Below the pieces are notes generated by a model. It had not been told where the DNA came from. It made no database searches and saw nothing but the letters and a program-made list of their open reading frames with translations. A stretch of 64,000 nt of DNA from JAZGGS01 sp963764825. Its GTDB lineage: Bacteria; Bacteroidota; Ignavibacteria; Ignavibacteriales; Ignavibacteriaceae. Positions 31,210 through 42,350 of this stretch are shown here, in pieces. Location of the stretch: the NCBI GenBank assembly GCA_963764825.1, contig CAVXUA010000016.1, positions 1 through 64,000 on the forward strand, in the 5' to 3' direction. The position numbers and the translations under genes are program-made. The first letter of the stretch is position 1; every line of letters begins with the position of its first letter.

Positions 31210-34200
31210 TAACTTTAAAGGTAATAATATAGAAAATCCCAAAAAACCAGATCCAAATTATTGGCGGACATTCGAAGAGTTATACGGTGATAAAGATTTT
31301 ATTAAACAAAACGAAAACGAGTTTAGTACACTTGCAACAGATGATGATGAATCTTCTAACATGTCAATCGTCTCTAGGAGAAAGTTTCTTGCTTTACTTG
31401 GAGCTTCGGCTGCGTTTGCTGGCGTTAGCTGTTCAGACTATAGAGATAAAGGGGAGATAATTCCTTACAACAAAAAACCTGAAGAAATTACTGTTGGGCA
31501 ACCCAACTATTATGCTTCAACTTGCAACTCTTGTTCAAATGCCTGCGGAACACTTATCAAAACAAGAGAAGGGCGCCCAATAAAAATTGATGGTAATCCA
31601 TATCATCCTGTTTCTAAAGGTAAATTATGTGCCCAGGGACAGGCATCAATTATGAATCTTTATGATCCTGATCGGTTAAAGAATCCTAGGAAGAAAGAAA
31701 ACGGACGATTTGTGGATTATAATTGGAACCATGCAAATGACGAAATTATTCTTGATTTGATGAGCATTGGAGGTAAAGAAATTGCAATTGTAATAGGCAA
31801 AATTATTTCGCCAACCACAAAAAAAGTTTTAGAAGATTTTAAAGAAAAATATCCTACAACAAAAATTTATTCTTACGAACTTTTTAACTCTTCTGTAAAA
31901 AATGAAGCATGGAAAAAATGCTATGGCAGTAATGAATTTCCTTCAATAAAATGGAATGAAGCTGATGTAATTTTATCGCTTGATGGTGATTTCCTTGGTG
32001 AGTCTGGCAATAAAGTTGAAAATGTGCGTCTTTTTGCTGAGAACAGGGATGTAAATGAAAAACGGTTTAACCGTCTTTATTCTGTTGAAGGAAATTTATC
32101 ACTTACAGGTTCTAATGCTGATTGCAGGTTTAAACTAAGACCTGATTTACAATATACATTTGTTATGAGTTTGATTAATGAACTTCAAAAAAATGGAATC
32201 ATAACTATTCCGATTAACACCTTGGGTTACTCGCTTAGCGATTTTGCGAAGAAGGAAAATTTAGATTTTAAATTACTTGGTAAGTTGGTTGATGATCTAA
32301 GTAAGAACAAAGCCAAATCTATCATCTATGCTGGCGAGCATCTTACCGAAAATGTGCAAATAGCAGTTAACCTATTGAATGATGCACTTGGTAATTCAAA
32401 TCTTTATCAAAGTGATTCTGCAAATGTTTCAGTGCTTCCTCTTTCAACTAATGATGAATTGAAACAGTTAACAAATAATTTAACAGCAGGAAATGTTGGG
32501 GTTGTAATTCATTTAAACTCAAATCCGGTTTATCATCTTCCGGAGGTTTTTGATTACCCAGCTGCACTTGGAAACGCAGGAATGATTATTACGCTCGTTG
32601 ATATCGAAAATGAAACTTCCGCTGTCAGTAATTTTGTTTTACCCGTTAATCAAACCCTGGAGGCTTGGGGAGACGCAAAAACCCGTGCAGGATTTTATTC
32701 ATTACAGCAACCAATAATTGCACCGCTTTATGATACAAGGGAACAGGAAGCTATACTGCTTACTTTGTTAGAGCAGGATAATGAAGCATACACAGAAAAT
32801 TTATATCATCAGTATTTAATGAAGAATTGGGAAGAGGATATTTATCCAACTTTAAACGCTTCAGCCGGGTTTAAAAAATTCTGGTACCAGGCGCTTCACG
32901 ATGGAGTTGTTTATTCTGATGATAAGGTGGATGTGCCGGACGCAATAAATATGAATATTGTTTCTCAATTAAACGGTGCACCTGAAGTAAGTGGTTTCGC
33001 TCTTCATTTAAAAGAAAGTTACTTGGTTAGAGACGGCAGGTTTGCATACAACGGCTGGCTCCAGGAATTACCACATCCTGTTTCGAAAGTTACATGGGAT
33101 AATTATGCGGCTATTTCTCCTGCAACCGCTAAAGAATTAGGTTTTGAAAATAGTGATATGGCAGAAGTTTCTGTTAATGATCAATCGCTGCAAATCCCAA
33201 TATTTATTCAACCTGGTGCTGCAGAAAATACAATAACAATAGAACTTGGTTACGGCAGGACCAACAGTGGAACTGTTGCAACAGGTGTTGGTTTCAATGC
33301 GAATAAATTGCTTAGTACCAGCGGGTTAACACAATGGCTTTATACAGGAGCTGATATTAAAAAAGCTGGAGGTGATTATAAACTAGTTACTGCACAAACA
33401 ATTTATGCTTTTGATCAGGGAAACAAAGTAGACCTTCCGAAAAAACGTGGTATAATTAAAGAAGGTACTGTTGACGAATATTTAAAGAATCCTCACTTTT
33501 TAAGTGAAGGTGAACATCAGGAAATGGAAAGCGTTAATCCTCCAATCGATTATTCCGGGATTAAAGTGGGGAATGTCCATCGATCTTAATAAGTGCCTCG
33601 GCTGTAACGATTGTGTTGTAGCTTGCAATGTTGAGAACAACGTTCCCGTTGTTGGTAAAGAGCAGGTTGATAAAGGCAGGGAGATGCATTGGTTAAGGAT
33701 AGATCGTTATTATTCAGGCACAGCAGAGGACCCTGTGGTAGTTAACCAGCCAATGCTTTGCCAGCATTGTGATCAGGCACCCTGTGAAAATGTGTGTCCT
33801 GTGGTTGCTACGAATCATAGCCCTGACGGACTTAACCAGATGGTTTACAATCGCTGTGTTGGTACAAGGTATTGCTCAAACAATTGTCCCTTATAAAGTT
33901 AGAAGATTTAATTTTTATAATTTCCGCGATCACTTCAGAGATGGATACCAGGAAGAACCTGTTTTTGCATTGTTGCAAAATCCTGAAGTAACTGTACGCT
34001 CGCGCGGTGTTATGGAAAAATGTACGTTCTGCATTCAAAGGATTAGTGAAGCCGCTCTGATGCAACCGCCGAAGGGAGAGAAATTAAAGGATCGGATGTT
34101 ACAACTGCATGCCAGGATGCCTGCGGAACAAACGCTATTAAGTTCGGCGATATAAATGATGAGCAATCGGAATTTTATAATTACAGGAACCACGAACTTG

Positions 34201-34286
34201 GGTATTACGTCCTTGATGAATTAAATATTAAACCAAATGTTACTTACCTTGCTAAACTCAGAAATACTCCGCCGGAGGAATCTTAG
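31202..34286 (+). CDS. actB: Alternative complex III subunit ActB, molybdopterin-like domain fused to ferredoxin domain (frameshifted)
   Basis: About 1,028 codons. Near residue 60 a Tat signal reads SRRKFLALLGASAAFAG. Residues to ~790 follow the molybdopterin-oxidoreductase fold (CNSCSNACGTLIKTREGRPIKIDGNP). In the characterised family the B1 domain carries no molybdenum cofactor. The last ~230 residues are the B2 iron-sulfur module with cysteine clusters CLGCNDCVVAC, CQHCDQAPCENVC, CVGTRYCSNNC and CTFC ... CQDAC. Breaks near 33560, 33893 and 34090-34135 lie in the B2 part and are each restorable. The ATG at 31202 is preferred to 31190; both overlap the preceding small gene. It overlaps actC by one base. 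Confidence 0.9.
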
Positions 34287-35662
34287 TGAAGATTGATTAT
34301 TCAATAGAGCCCCCGGTAGTAGAAGGAAGACTTTCACTAAAGCAAATAGAAGAGCTGGTTGCAAAACCAATGGACACTCGTCCAAATAAGAAATTCTTTA
34401 TTGCTCTTAGCATCTCTTTAACAGCATTACTTATAGGAGCTGTTTGTCTTGCTTTCTCATTTTATTATGGAACAGGTCTTTGGGGAAACAATCAACCCGT
34501 TGCCTGGGGTTTCCCGATAGTTAATTTTGTGTTTTGGGTTGGAATTGGTCACGCCGGAACTCTTATCTCTGCAATTCTTTTCTTGCTAAGGCAAAAATGG
34601 CGCACAGGTATAGCACGCTTTGCAGAAGCGATGACAATTTTTGCAGTAATGTGTGCAGGTATTTTCCCGATTATTCATACTGGTCGTCCATGGCTTGCCG
34701 GTTATCTTATGCCTTATCCTAATCAGCATGGATTGTGGGTAAACTTTACATCACCACTTGTGTGGGATGTTTTTGCAGTATCAGTTTATTTTACCGTTTC
34801 TTTCGTTTTTTGGTACACCGGCTTGATTCCGGATTTTGCATCTTTGCGCGACAGAACAGCTTCAAAAATTAAGAAGGCAGTCTATTCTACTTTCAGTTTG
34901 GGATGGAGACATTCCAACAGGCACTGGCAGCATTATGAAAAAGCTTATGTAATACTAGCAGGATTTGCAACTCCTTTGGTTTTATCCGTGCATACAATTG
35001 TTAGTTTCGATTTTGCTGTTTCAATTATGCCTGGATGGCATACCACTATCTTCCCACCCTACTTTGTTGCTGGTGCAATTTTTTCTGGTTTTGCTATGGT
35101 GGTTACGGTGCTTGTTTTTGTAAGAAAAATATTTGATCTACAAAATATTATTACTATTGATCATCTTGAAAAGATGAACAAAGTTATTTTAGCAACCGGT
35201 ATGATGGTTGGTTACGCTTATAGTATGGAATTTTTTATTGCCTGGTACAGCGGAGTTCAGGTTGAGCAGTTTGTATTTATCAACAGGGCATTTGGTCCGT
35301 ATGCTTGGGCATATTGGATTATGGTTAGCTGCAATGTACTTTCACCGCAACTTTTCTGGTTTAGAAAAATAAGAAGATCAATTCCTTTGATGATAATAAT
35401 TGTGATATTTGTTAACATAGGAATGTGGTTCGAGAGATTTGTAATTGTAGTTACATCACTTCACAGAGATTTCCTGCCATCAAGCTGGGGTTATTATACA
35501 CCAACCATTTACGATGCAGGAATATTACTTGGCAGTTTCGGTTTATTTTTTACATTAGTTATCCTGTTTACAAAAATGCTTCCTGTAGTATCAATTTCAG
35601 AAATTAAAGCAGTTGCAGATGGTGCACAGCCATCTCATCACGGAGGAGAACACAATGGCTGA
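34286..35662 (+). CDS. actC: Alternative complex III subunit ActC, NrfD-like quinol-site membrane protein
   Basis: An intact gene of 458 residues from a GTG at 34286. It has ten predicted membrane segments of the NrfD/PsrC type. The family's FWVGIGHAGTLISAIL, HTGRPWLAGYLMPYPN, VWDVFAVSVYF and FATPLVLSVHTIVSFDFA segments are present. It is believed to bind and oxidise menaquinol. Its C-terminus is rich in His and overlaps actD by 8 bases. Confidence 0.93.
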   Translation: MKIDYSIEPPVVEGRLSLKQIEELVAKPMDTRPNKKFFIALSISLTALLIGAVCLAFSFYYGTGLWGNNQPVAWGFPIVNFVFWVGIGHAGTLISAILFLLRQKWRTGIARFAEAMTIFAVMCAGIFPIIHTGRPWLAGYLMPYPNQHGLWVNFTSPLVWDVFAVSVYFTVSFVFWYTGLIPDFASLRDRTASKIKKAVYSTFSLGWRHSNRHWQHYEKAYVILAGFATPLVLSVHTIVSFDFAVSIMPGWHTTIFPPYFVAGAIFSGFAMVVTVLVFVRKIFDLQNIITIDHLEKMNKVILATGMMVGYAYSMEFFIAWYSGVQVEQFVFINRAFGPYAWAYWIMVSCNVLSPQLFWFRKIRRSIPLMIIIVIFVNIGMWFERFVIVVTSLHRDFLPSSWGYYTPTIYDAGILLGSFGLFFTLVILFTKMLPVVSISEIKAVADGAQPSHHGGEHNG

Positions 35663-36813
35663 TAAAAAAGTCTTTGCAGCCTCTGCTTTATTTAATACTC
35701 CTGATGCTATTATGGCAGCCGCAAAAAAAGTTGCGGCAAGCGGATTTACGAAATGGGATGTGAATACGCCATACCCTGTTCACGGTATGGATGATGCGAT
35801 GAATATGAAACCTTCCAAGCTTGGTTTTGTTACTATGTTTTTTGGTTTAGCAGGAATTGGAATTGCCTTGCTTTTAATGTGGTGGACTCAATCAGTTGAT
35901 TACCCTATTGTAATTGGGGGTAAACCATTTTTTCGCTCTTCCTGCTTTCATCCCCGTTACTTTTGAAGTAACTGTACTAATGGCTACAGTTTCTACAGTG
36001 GTATCCATGTTTGCCGTATTCTTCGGGCTGCCGAATAATACTCATCCTTTGCACGATACCGATTATATGAAAAAGGTATCTTGCGATCATTTTGGTATTA
36101 TAATCGAAACCGATGACCCGAATTATAATGAGACTGAAGTTACAAGTTTGTTAAATAGTCTTAAACCGGTTTCAACAGGTTATATATATTATCCACCTGA
36201 AGAAAAATATCCGATTTTTCAACCAAGATTTTTAATGTTCCTTGCTTCCACAGCAATTGTGGTTTCAGTTGGCACATATCTAATGCTTAATAAATTAATG
36301 TTTATGGTTCCTTTTGATTGGATGATGGAACAGGATAAAATAGTTGCACAAAACAGCAGTGATTTTTTTGATGACGGCATGGGAATGCGGTTACCTGTTG
36401 AAGGATCTGTTGCAAGAGGATTTATTCCTTATCCCTATATGGGTGAAGCAAATCCCGAAGAAGTTTTATCAAATCCATATCTTCCTACAAAAGAAAACAT
36501 TGAATTAGGACAAAGAAAATTTTTAGCATATTGCAGTCCTTGCCACGGAAATTATGGTGATGGAGACAGCAGGTTGAACGGACAATTTCCTAATCCTCCA
36601 ACTCTTCATTCAAACAGGGCAAGAGATTTTAGCGACGGTATGCTTTACCATATAATGACTAACGGGCAGAACATTATGCCTTCCTATACTTCGCAGGTTA
36701 CTAGGGAGGAAAGATGGGCAATAGTAAATTACATTCGCGTATTGCAAAGAGCAAAAAACGCCAATGATTCTGATTTTGAATTATTAAAAACGGAGACAGC
36801 TTCTGATGAGTGA
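35655..36813 (+). CDS. actD: Fused ActD-ActE: DUF3341 membrane protein joined to monoheme cytochrome c (one frameshift)
   Basis: About 386 codons. The N-terminal ~180 residues match ActD (DUF3341) with two membrane helices (FVTMFFGLAGIGIALLLMWW and TVLMATVSTVVSMFAVFF) and the DHFGIIIETDDP motif. Without a stop it continues through a third helix (FLMFLASTAIVVSVGTYLML) into an ActE-like cytochrome (DDGMGMRLPVEGSVARG, heme site CSPCH, distal IMPSY). In described complexes ActD and ActE are separate, with ActE a lipoprotein; here the third helix would anchor the heme domain. A break near 35935 (an extra T in a T-run) lies in the ActD part and does not create the fusion. The junction itself is in one open frame. 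Confidence 0.85.
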
Positions 36814-38002
36814 AACTGATATAACATATCAGAAAAAAGAATTGCCGGCAAAGTTTTTAAAACTTGGTATTATTCTTTTGGCTGTTGGCGTCTGCTTGGG
36901 TGTTGTTGCATTTTTTACTGATCATCAGAGAGCAGTTTACAATTATGTGGTTTCTTACACATTTCCTAATCAGCATAGGTGTTGGTGCATTATTTTTGGT
37001 TGCATTAGAATATGTTGCAGGTGCAGTATGGACTGTTCCTATCAGAAGAATCGTTGAGTTTTTCGCTGCGATTATTCCGTTATTAGCAATACTTGTACTT
37101 CCATTAATTATTTAATATTCATGAACTGTTTCATTGGTCGCATGCAGAAGCAGTTGCAGAAGATGCAATCCTTCAGGGAAAAGAACCTTACCTTAATGTT
37201 GAGTTTTTCATAATAAGAGTTTTTGTGATGATAGGATTATGGTCCATATTCTATTTTATTCATAACAAGAAATTCAAGGAAACAAGATGAAACGAAAGAT
37301 CAGAAATTAACTAAGAGAAACATAAAACTTTCAGCAATTTTTATTCCTGTATTTCGCAATTACTATTTCTCTTACAGCAATAGATTGGTTGATGAGTATT
37401 GAACCTCATTGGTTTTCTACAATATTTGGGGTGTATTATTTTTCAGGAACTGTTATTGCTGCAATAGCAGCAGTTACAATTGCAACTGTATATCTAAAAG
37501 AGCACGATTATTTACATTCAAGGATGACTAATGATCATTTATTCAGTTTAGGTGCTTTGCAGTTTGCATTTATAAATTTCTGGGGATATATAGCATTTTC
37601 TCAATACCTGTTAATATGGTATGCTGATCTTCCTGAAGAAACGTTTTGGATTTTACAAAAATGGGAAGGAAGCTGGGCAATCATTTCTATTCTACTTATT
37701 CATTATTCATTTTCTGGTACCTTACATTGCACTTGTTTCACAGCCATCAAAAATGAATCCTAAAAAGGTTAAAGTTTATCTCCGTCTGGCTGCTCTTTGC
37801 GCACTTGTTTGATCTTTACTGGCTGGTGATGCCCCAGATGCCCGGTTTAGCTGATGGTTTTATGTTTAGCTGGATAGACCTTGTCTTTCCGTTAGCAGCA
37901 GTTGGGTTTATTATAATTATTTTTAATATGAAAGTAAAAAAAGAAAATCTAATGCCTATTGGCGATCCCAAATTAAAACGGGGATTAGATTTTCATTTAT
38001 AA
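36806..38002 (+). CDS. actF: Alternative complex III subunit ActF (frameshifted)
   Basis: About 398 codons encoding an NrfD-like polytopic membrane protein paralogous to ActC. Segments GVGALFLVALEYVAGAVWTVP, SIEPHWFSTIFGVYYFSG, FWGYIAFSQYLLIWYADLPEET and DLYWLVMPQM are characteristic. Breaks lie near 36963 (extra C), 37115, 37290-37350, 37700 and 37780. The start overlaps the end of the ActD-ActE gene by 8 bases. Confidence 0.88.
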
Positions 38003-38005
38003 TAA

Positions 38006-38923
38006 ATGGATTTACTGAAATTAATATCATCTAAATTAAAGGAAAATCCCGGAGCAATGTTCGGAATGTTGTATCCTTATATTTTGGCTCTGGTTGTTAG
38101 TAATAGGGTTGTACTATATCAGCAAACTGGATTTTGTTACAAGGCAAAACATTCCTGCTGTAGTTCCTGATACAACTGTAGTTTCAGATCTTCCTTTGGT
38201 TGAAGCAAGAACAGTTCCCGCAGTAGATATTACAGACTATAACTGAACCAACTACCGACTTTATTGGAATCAGGAAAAAATCTTTTTGTAACAATGTGTG
38301 CTTCTTGCCACGCTGAAGATGGAAAGGGTAATGGACCTGGTGCTGCTGCTCTAAATCCTCCGCCTAAGAGATTTTACAAGTGAAGAAGGATGGAAGAACG
38401 GAGGAACATTATCAGGTATTTATACAACTCTTCAGGAAGGAATTCCTGGTACAGGAATGATTTCTTACGAAATCTTAACGCCAAAAGATAAATTCTCTTT
38501 GATTCATTATATTCGTAGTGAGTTTGTTAGAAATCCTCCTGAAGCTGGTCCTGATGAATTAACTGCTCTCGATCAATTATATAATATTTCTGCGGGTACT
38601 GATATTCCTGCGCAAATTCCTGTTGCAGATGCAATCCAGATTGTTGTTGATGAAAATCATGACTACACATTGAAAAAGTTAAAACTGCTTTAACCCAGAT
38701 TCAAAATAATTCATCCGAAGGTGCAATGTTATTCAGTAAAGTTACGGATGATGAATTTAAAGCAATTTCGGGTTTGGTTATTCAAAGAAGATTGGAATGA
38801 TGAAAACAGTTTTAAGAACCTAATAATCGCGATGTAAAACATAACGGGTTCAATGGTCAGATCTTTAGTTTAACTGATAGCGAATGGTCTTTACTCTTCA
38901 GTTTTTTAAAAATTAATATTTAA
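38006..38923 (+). CDS. Membrane-anchored monoheme cytochrome c (frameshifted)
   Basis: About 305 codons. An N-terminal helix (LYPYILALVVVIGLYY when read across a break near 38097) precedes a class I heme domain: CASCH, GNGPGAAALNPPPRDF, and a methionine in GTGMISYE as probable sixth ligand. More breaks occur near 38240, 38365, 38690, 38775 and 38835. The C-terminal ~100 residues continue to FSLTDSEWSLLFSFLKINI, ending at 38921-38923. Lying between actF and the oxidase genes, it is a good candidate for carrying electrons from complex III to the oxidase, since CtaC here lacks a cytochrome domain. Confidence 0.8.
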
Positions 38924-38945
38924 CAAATAATAAAAAGATAAAGTT

Positions 38946-39746
38946 ATGCAGGGGTTAACAAAAATACTTGTATTACTTTTTGCTCTATTCATTATTCCGG
39001 CTTTTGGTGAAGTAGATGAAAAAATTGAGGTTGGAATTGATGAGCAATTGGGTTCATATATTCCGCTAGATGCAGTATTTAAAGATGCAAATGGAAATGA
39101 TGTTGTTTTAAGCGAACTGGTTACGGAAGCAACGGTTCTGGCTTTTGTTTATTACGAGTGTCCCGGAATTTGTAGTCCGCTTTTGTTTGAGTTGTCAGAT
39201 GTTATTAATAAATCTGATCTTGAACCGGGTTACGATTATAATGTTATTTGCATAAGTATGGATGAACTTGAAACATCTGAAATTGCAGCAGATAAAAAAT
39301 TAACATTCTTTGCTGCATTTGATAAAGATGTACCAAAAGAAGCATGGAGATTTTTAACCGGCAGCAGGGAAGAGATAAAAAAAGTTACTGATGCAGCAGG
39401 ATTTTATTTTCAACGTAAAGACGATCAGTTTTTACATACAGGTGCATTCATCTTCCTTGATAAAGAAGGAAAGATTTGCAGGTATTTAATTCCGAATTAC
39501 AGCGACAAAAGCGGTTTTGGAATTTTACCTTTCGATTTTAAAATGGCTGTTCTGGAAGCGGCTGATGGAAAGATAACTCCAACAATAGCAAGAGTACTTC
39601 AGTTTTGTTTTAGTTATGATACTGAAGGACAGAAATACACGTTGAATTTTACAAGAATTTTTGGTGCCGGAATTATAATCCTGGTTATATTGTTTTTAAT
39701 ATTTATAGTATTCAAACCAAAAAGAGAAATTATTAAAGCGAGGTAA
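38946..39746 (+). CDS. sco: SCO1/SenC family copper chaperone
   Basis: An intact 266-residue protein. After a signal peptide (KILVLLFALFIIPAFG) comes a thioredoxin-like domain with the copper-binding CPGIC and the distal histidine in FLHTGAFIFLD. A C-terminal membrane helix (IIILVILFLIFIVFKP) anchors it. Members deliver copper to the CuA centre of cytochrome oxidase subunit II, which is encoded downstream. Confidence 0.93.
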   Translation: MQGLTKILVLLFALFIIPAFGEVDEKIEVGIDEQLGSYIPLDAVFKDANGNDVVLSELVTEATVLAFVYYECPGICSPLLFELSDVINKSDLEPGYDYNVICISMDELETSEIAADKKLTFFAAFDKDVPKEAWRFLTGSREEIKKVTDAAGFYFQRKDDQFLHTGAFIFLDKEGKICRYLIPNYSDKSGFGILPFDFKMAVLEAADGKITPTIARVLQFCFSYDTEGQKYTLNFTRIFGAGIIILVILFLIFIVFKPKREIIKAR

Positions 39747-39752
39747 TTTTTT

Positions 39753-41417
39753 ATGTCTGCCGATGCAGTTACATTAGATCCGAATGACAAAGAACCCAGT
39801 TATCTGGATTATAAAGGAAAATATTCAGGCATAAGGGGATGGATCTTTTCAACAGATCATAAACGAATTGGAATTCTCTACCTGATTGGAATTCTTACTT
39901 TCTTTATTGCCGGAGCAACGTTTGGTTTCCTCATGAGGTTAGAGCTTATCTCGCCGGGTGAAACTATTATGAGTGCCCAAACTTATAACAGGTTTTTTAC
40001 ACTGCATGGTGTAATAATGATATTTTTATTTATCATCCCGGGAATTCCTGCAGTTTTTGGTAACTTCTTTCTTCCCATTTTAATTGGCGCAAAAGATGTT
40101 GCTTTCCCGCGCTTAAATTTATTTTCCTGGTATCTATACTTAACAGGCGGAATTCTTGCGTTACTTTCTATTGTTATGCCGGGCGGAGCAGCGGATACAG
40201 GTTGGACTTTTTATATTCCTTATAGTGTACGAACTGATACTAATGTTATTTATTCTTTATCTGCTGCTTTTATCCTGGGCTTTTCATCAATTCTAACAGG
40301 ATTAAATTTTGTAACAACTGTTCACAGGTTACGTGCACCGGGAATGACATGGTTTAAAATGCCTTTGTCCGTTTGGTCATTTTATGCAACTGCGTGGGTA
40401 CAAGTTTTAGCAACTCCTATTATTGGAATTACTTTACTGCTTGTTGCAATTGAAAGAGTATTACACGTAGGTATTTTCGATCCATCTTTAGGTGGCGATC
40501 CTGTTTTATATCAGCATTTATTTTGGATTTATTCTCATCCGGCAGTTTATATAATGATTTTTCCGGCAATGGGAATTGTTTCAGAAATTATTCCGGTATT
40601 TGCACACAGAACTATTTTCGGTTATAAGTTTATTGCATTTTCAAGTATTGCAATTGCTTTATTTGGTTCTCTTGTTTGGGCGCATCATATGTTTACAGCT
40701 GGGATGAGTGATACCGGGCAGTTTATATTTTCGTTGCTCACAATGATAGTTGCAATTCCAAGTGCTATAAAAGTTTTTAACTGGGTTGCTACTTTGTATA
40801 AAGGTTCGATTGATTTAGCTACACCTATGCTTTATGTTCTCGCATTTATTTTTCTATTTACAATTGGTGGATTAACCGGGGTTATGCAAGGTGTAGTTTC
40901 GATAGATATTCAACTTCACGATACTGCATTTATTGTTGGGCATTTCCATTATGTAATGTTTGGCGGAACCGGTTTTGCTTTATTTGCCGCATTACATTAC
41001 TGGATGCCGAAAATGTTCGCAAGAATGTATAATAGAAAATTAGCAAAAACTGCTTTTTGGTTCGTTTTTATCGGTTTCAATACCCTTTATTTTCCAATGT
41101 TAGTGATGGGCTGGCTTGGAATGCCAAGAAGATATTACGATTATCTTCCACAGTTTCATCCTTATCATTTAACTTCAACTATTGGCTCATGGATTTTGAT
41201 AACAGGTTTAATATTAATGTTTTACAACCTGTTCAAAGCATTAAAAAGCGGACCTGTTGTAACAGAAAAAAATATTTGGGGTGGGGAAACCCTTGAATGG
41301 CAGATAGATACTCCTCCTATTCACGAAAATTTTATAGAAATTCCTGTTATTGAAGAAAGTCCTTATCAGTATAAAGAAAATGATTTAATCCTTGATGAAA
41401 ATAAGGAGGAAAAGTGA
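39753..41417 (+). CDS. ctaD: Cytochrome c oxidase subunit I, caa3 type (A2 class)
   Basis: An intact gene of 554 residues with 12 predicted membrane helices. Heme and copper ligands are visible: FTLHGVIM (low-spin heme), IYSHPAVYIM (CuB histidine with the cross-linked tyrosine), HHMFTAG, and VGHFHYVM. The YSHPAV motif in place of GHPEV assigns it to the A2 class, in which Tyr-Ser replaces the D-channel glutamate. It reduces oxygen and pumps protons. Its stop overlaps the ctaE GTG start. Confidence 0.96.
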   Translation: MSADAVTLDPNDKEPSYLDYKGKYSGIRGWIFSTDHKRIGILYLIGILTFFIAGATFGFLMRLELISPGETIMSAQTYNRFFTLHGVIMIFLFIIPGIPAVFGNFFLPILIGAKDVAFPRLNLFSWYLYLTGGILALLSIVMPGGAADTGWTFYIPYSVRTDTNVIYSLSAAFILGFSSILTGLNFVTTVHRLRAPGMTWFKMPLSVWSFYATAWVQVLATPIIGITLLLVAIERVLHVGIFDPSLGGDPVLYQHLFWIYSHPAVYIMIFPAMGIVSEIIPVFAHRTIFGYKFIAFSSIAIALFGSLVWAHHMFTAGMSDTGQFIFSLLTMIVAIPSAIKVFNWVATLYKGSIDLATPMLYVLAFIFLFTIGGLTGVMQGVVSIDIQLHDTAFIVGHFHYVMFGGTGFALFAALHYWMPKMFARMYNRKLAKTAFWFVFIGFNTLYFPMLVMGWLGMPRRYYDYLPQFHPYHLTSTIGSWILITGLILMFYNLFKALKSGPVVTEKNIWGGETLEWQIDTPPIHENFIEIPVIEESPYQYKENDLILDENKEEK

Positions 41418-42035
41418 GTACACAAGAAAACTCAGTGGCTCACACTCACAGAGATGATTATGGCGCCCGGATGGGAATGTGGCTATTCTTATTTACAGAA
41501 TTGATTCTTTTTGGGGGTATGTTCCTTGTTTATTCTGTTTACAGGTTTACCAATCAAGCAGAATTTCATCTTGCAGCAACAGAATTGAATACAATTATTG
41601 GAACATTTAATACAGCAATATTACTTACAAGCAGTTTAACAATGGCTCTTTCCATAACAGCAATACAGAAAAATAACAGAACATCTATCTATATTCCTCC
41701 AGTTGCTTACTATTCTGCTTGGTCTCTTTTTTATGGTAAATAAATATTTTGAATGGACTGCAAAAATAAATCATGGTTGATTTCCCGGTTCGGATGAATT
41801 GCTCTCTAAAAGTTCGGGCGAAATTCTCTTTTTTGGTCTTTATTATGTGATGACAGGATTACACGGATTGCACGTTCTTGTAGGTATGATATTAATTGCA
41901 GTGATGGCTGGATTTACATCAAGAGGAATAATAACACACGATAATTATGTAAAGCTGGAAAATACAGGACTTTACTGGCACCTCGTTGATATAATCTGGA
42001 TCTTTTTATTCCCATTATTCTATCTGATAACTTAA
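41414..42035 (+). CDS. ctaE: Cytochrome c oxidase subunit III (frameshift and in-frame TGA)
   Basis: About 207 codons from a GTG at 41414. GMWLFLFTELILFGGMF, TGLHGLHVLVGMILI and YWHLVDIIWIFLFPLFYL are the conserved helices. Two defects are seen: an extra T near 41733 and an in-frame TGA at about 41776 where a leucine codon is expected (NHG-x-FPGSDELL). TGA is used as a normal stop elsewhere in the window, so recoding is unlikely and a sequence error more so. Confidence 0.9.
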
Positions 42036-42045
42036 CGGGATCAAA

Positions 42046-42339
42046 ATGGAAAATAATAATTCACATAGCCAGAACTCTCACGGTTTTGGTATTTATATTT
42101 TAGTTTGGATTGCACTTATTGCTTTTACAGTAGTAACCGTTACAGTTGCAGGAATGGATTTAAGAGGATTAACTGTTACCGTTGCAATGGTAATTGCTTC
42201 TGTAAAAGCATACCTGGTATTATCTATTTTTATGCATCTACGCAGTGAGGGTAAAACTTTTATAGTATTTGTTGTGGTGGCGTTACTCTTTTTGCTAGTA
42301 TCTTTTATTTTATTATTTGCAGATTATTCTTTTCAATAA
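42046..42339 (+). CDS. ctaF: Cytochrome c oxidase subunit IV, caa3/CyoD-like
   Basis: An intact 97-residue protein with three membrane helices (IYILVWIALIAFTVVTVTV, VTVAMVIASVKAYLVLSIF and FIVFVVVALLFLLVSFILLF) and the FMHLRSEGK loop typical of prokaryotic subunit IV. The His/Ser-rich N-terminus is cytoplasmic. It probably helps assembly or stability of the oxidase. Confidence 0.9.
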   Translation: MENNNSHSQNSHGFGIYILVWIALIAFTVVTVTVAGMDLRGLTVTVAMVIASVKAYLVLSIFMHLRSEGKTFIVFVVVALLFLLVSFILLFADYSFQ

Positions 42340-42350
42340 GGGATTAGGAA

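Noticed and set aside
41774..41780. In-frame TGA in ctaE as possible recoding (selenocysteine or TGA-Trp)
   Set aside because: A leucine is expected at that position, TGA serves as a normal stop in other genes, and the same gene has a homopolymer frameshift. A sequence error is simpler.
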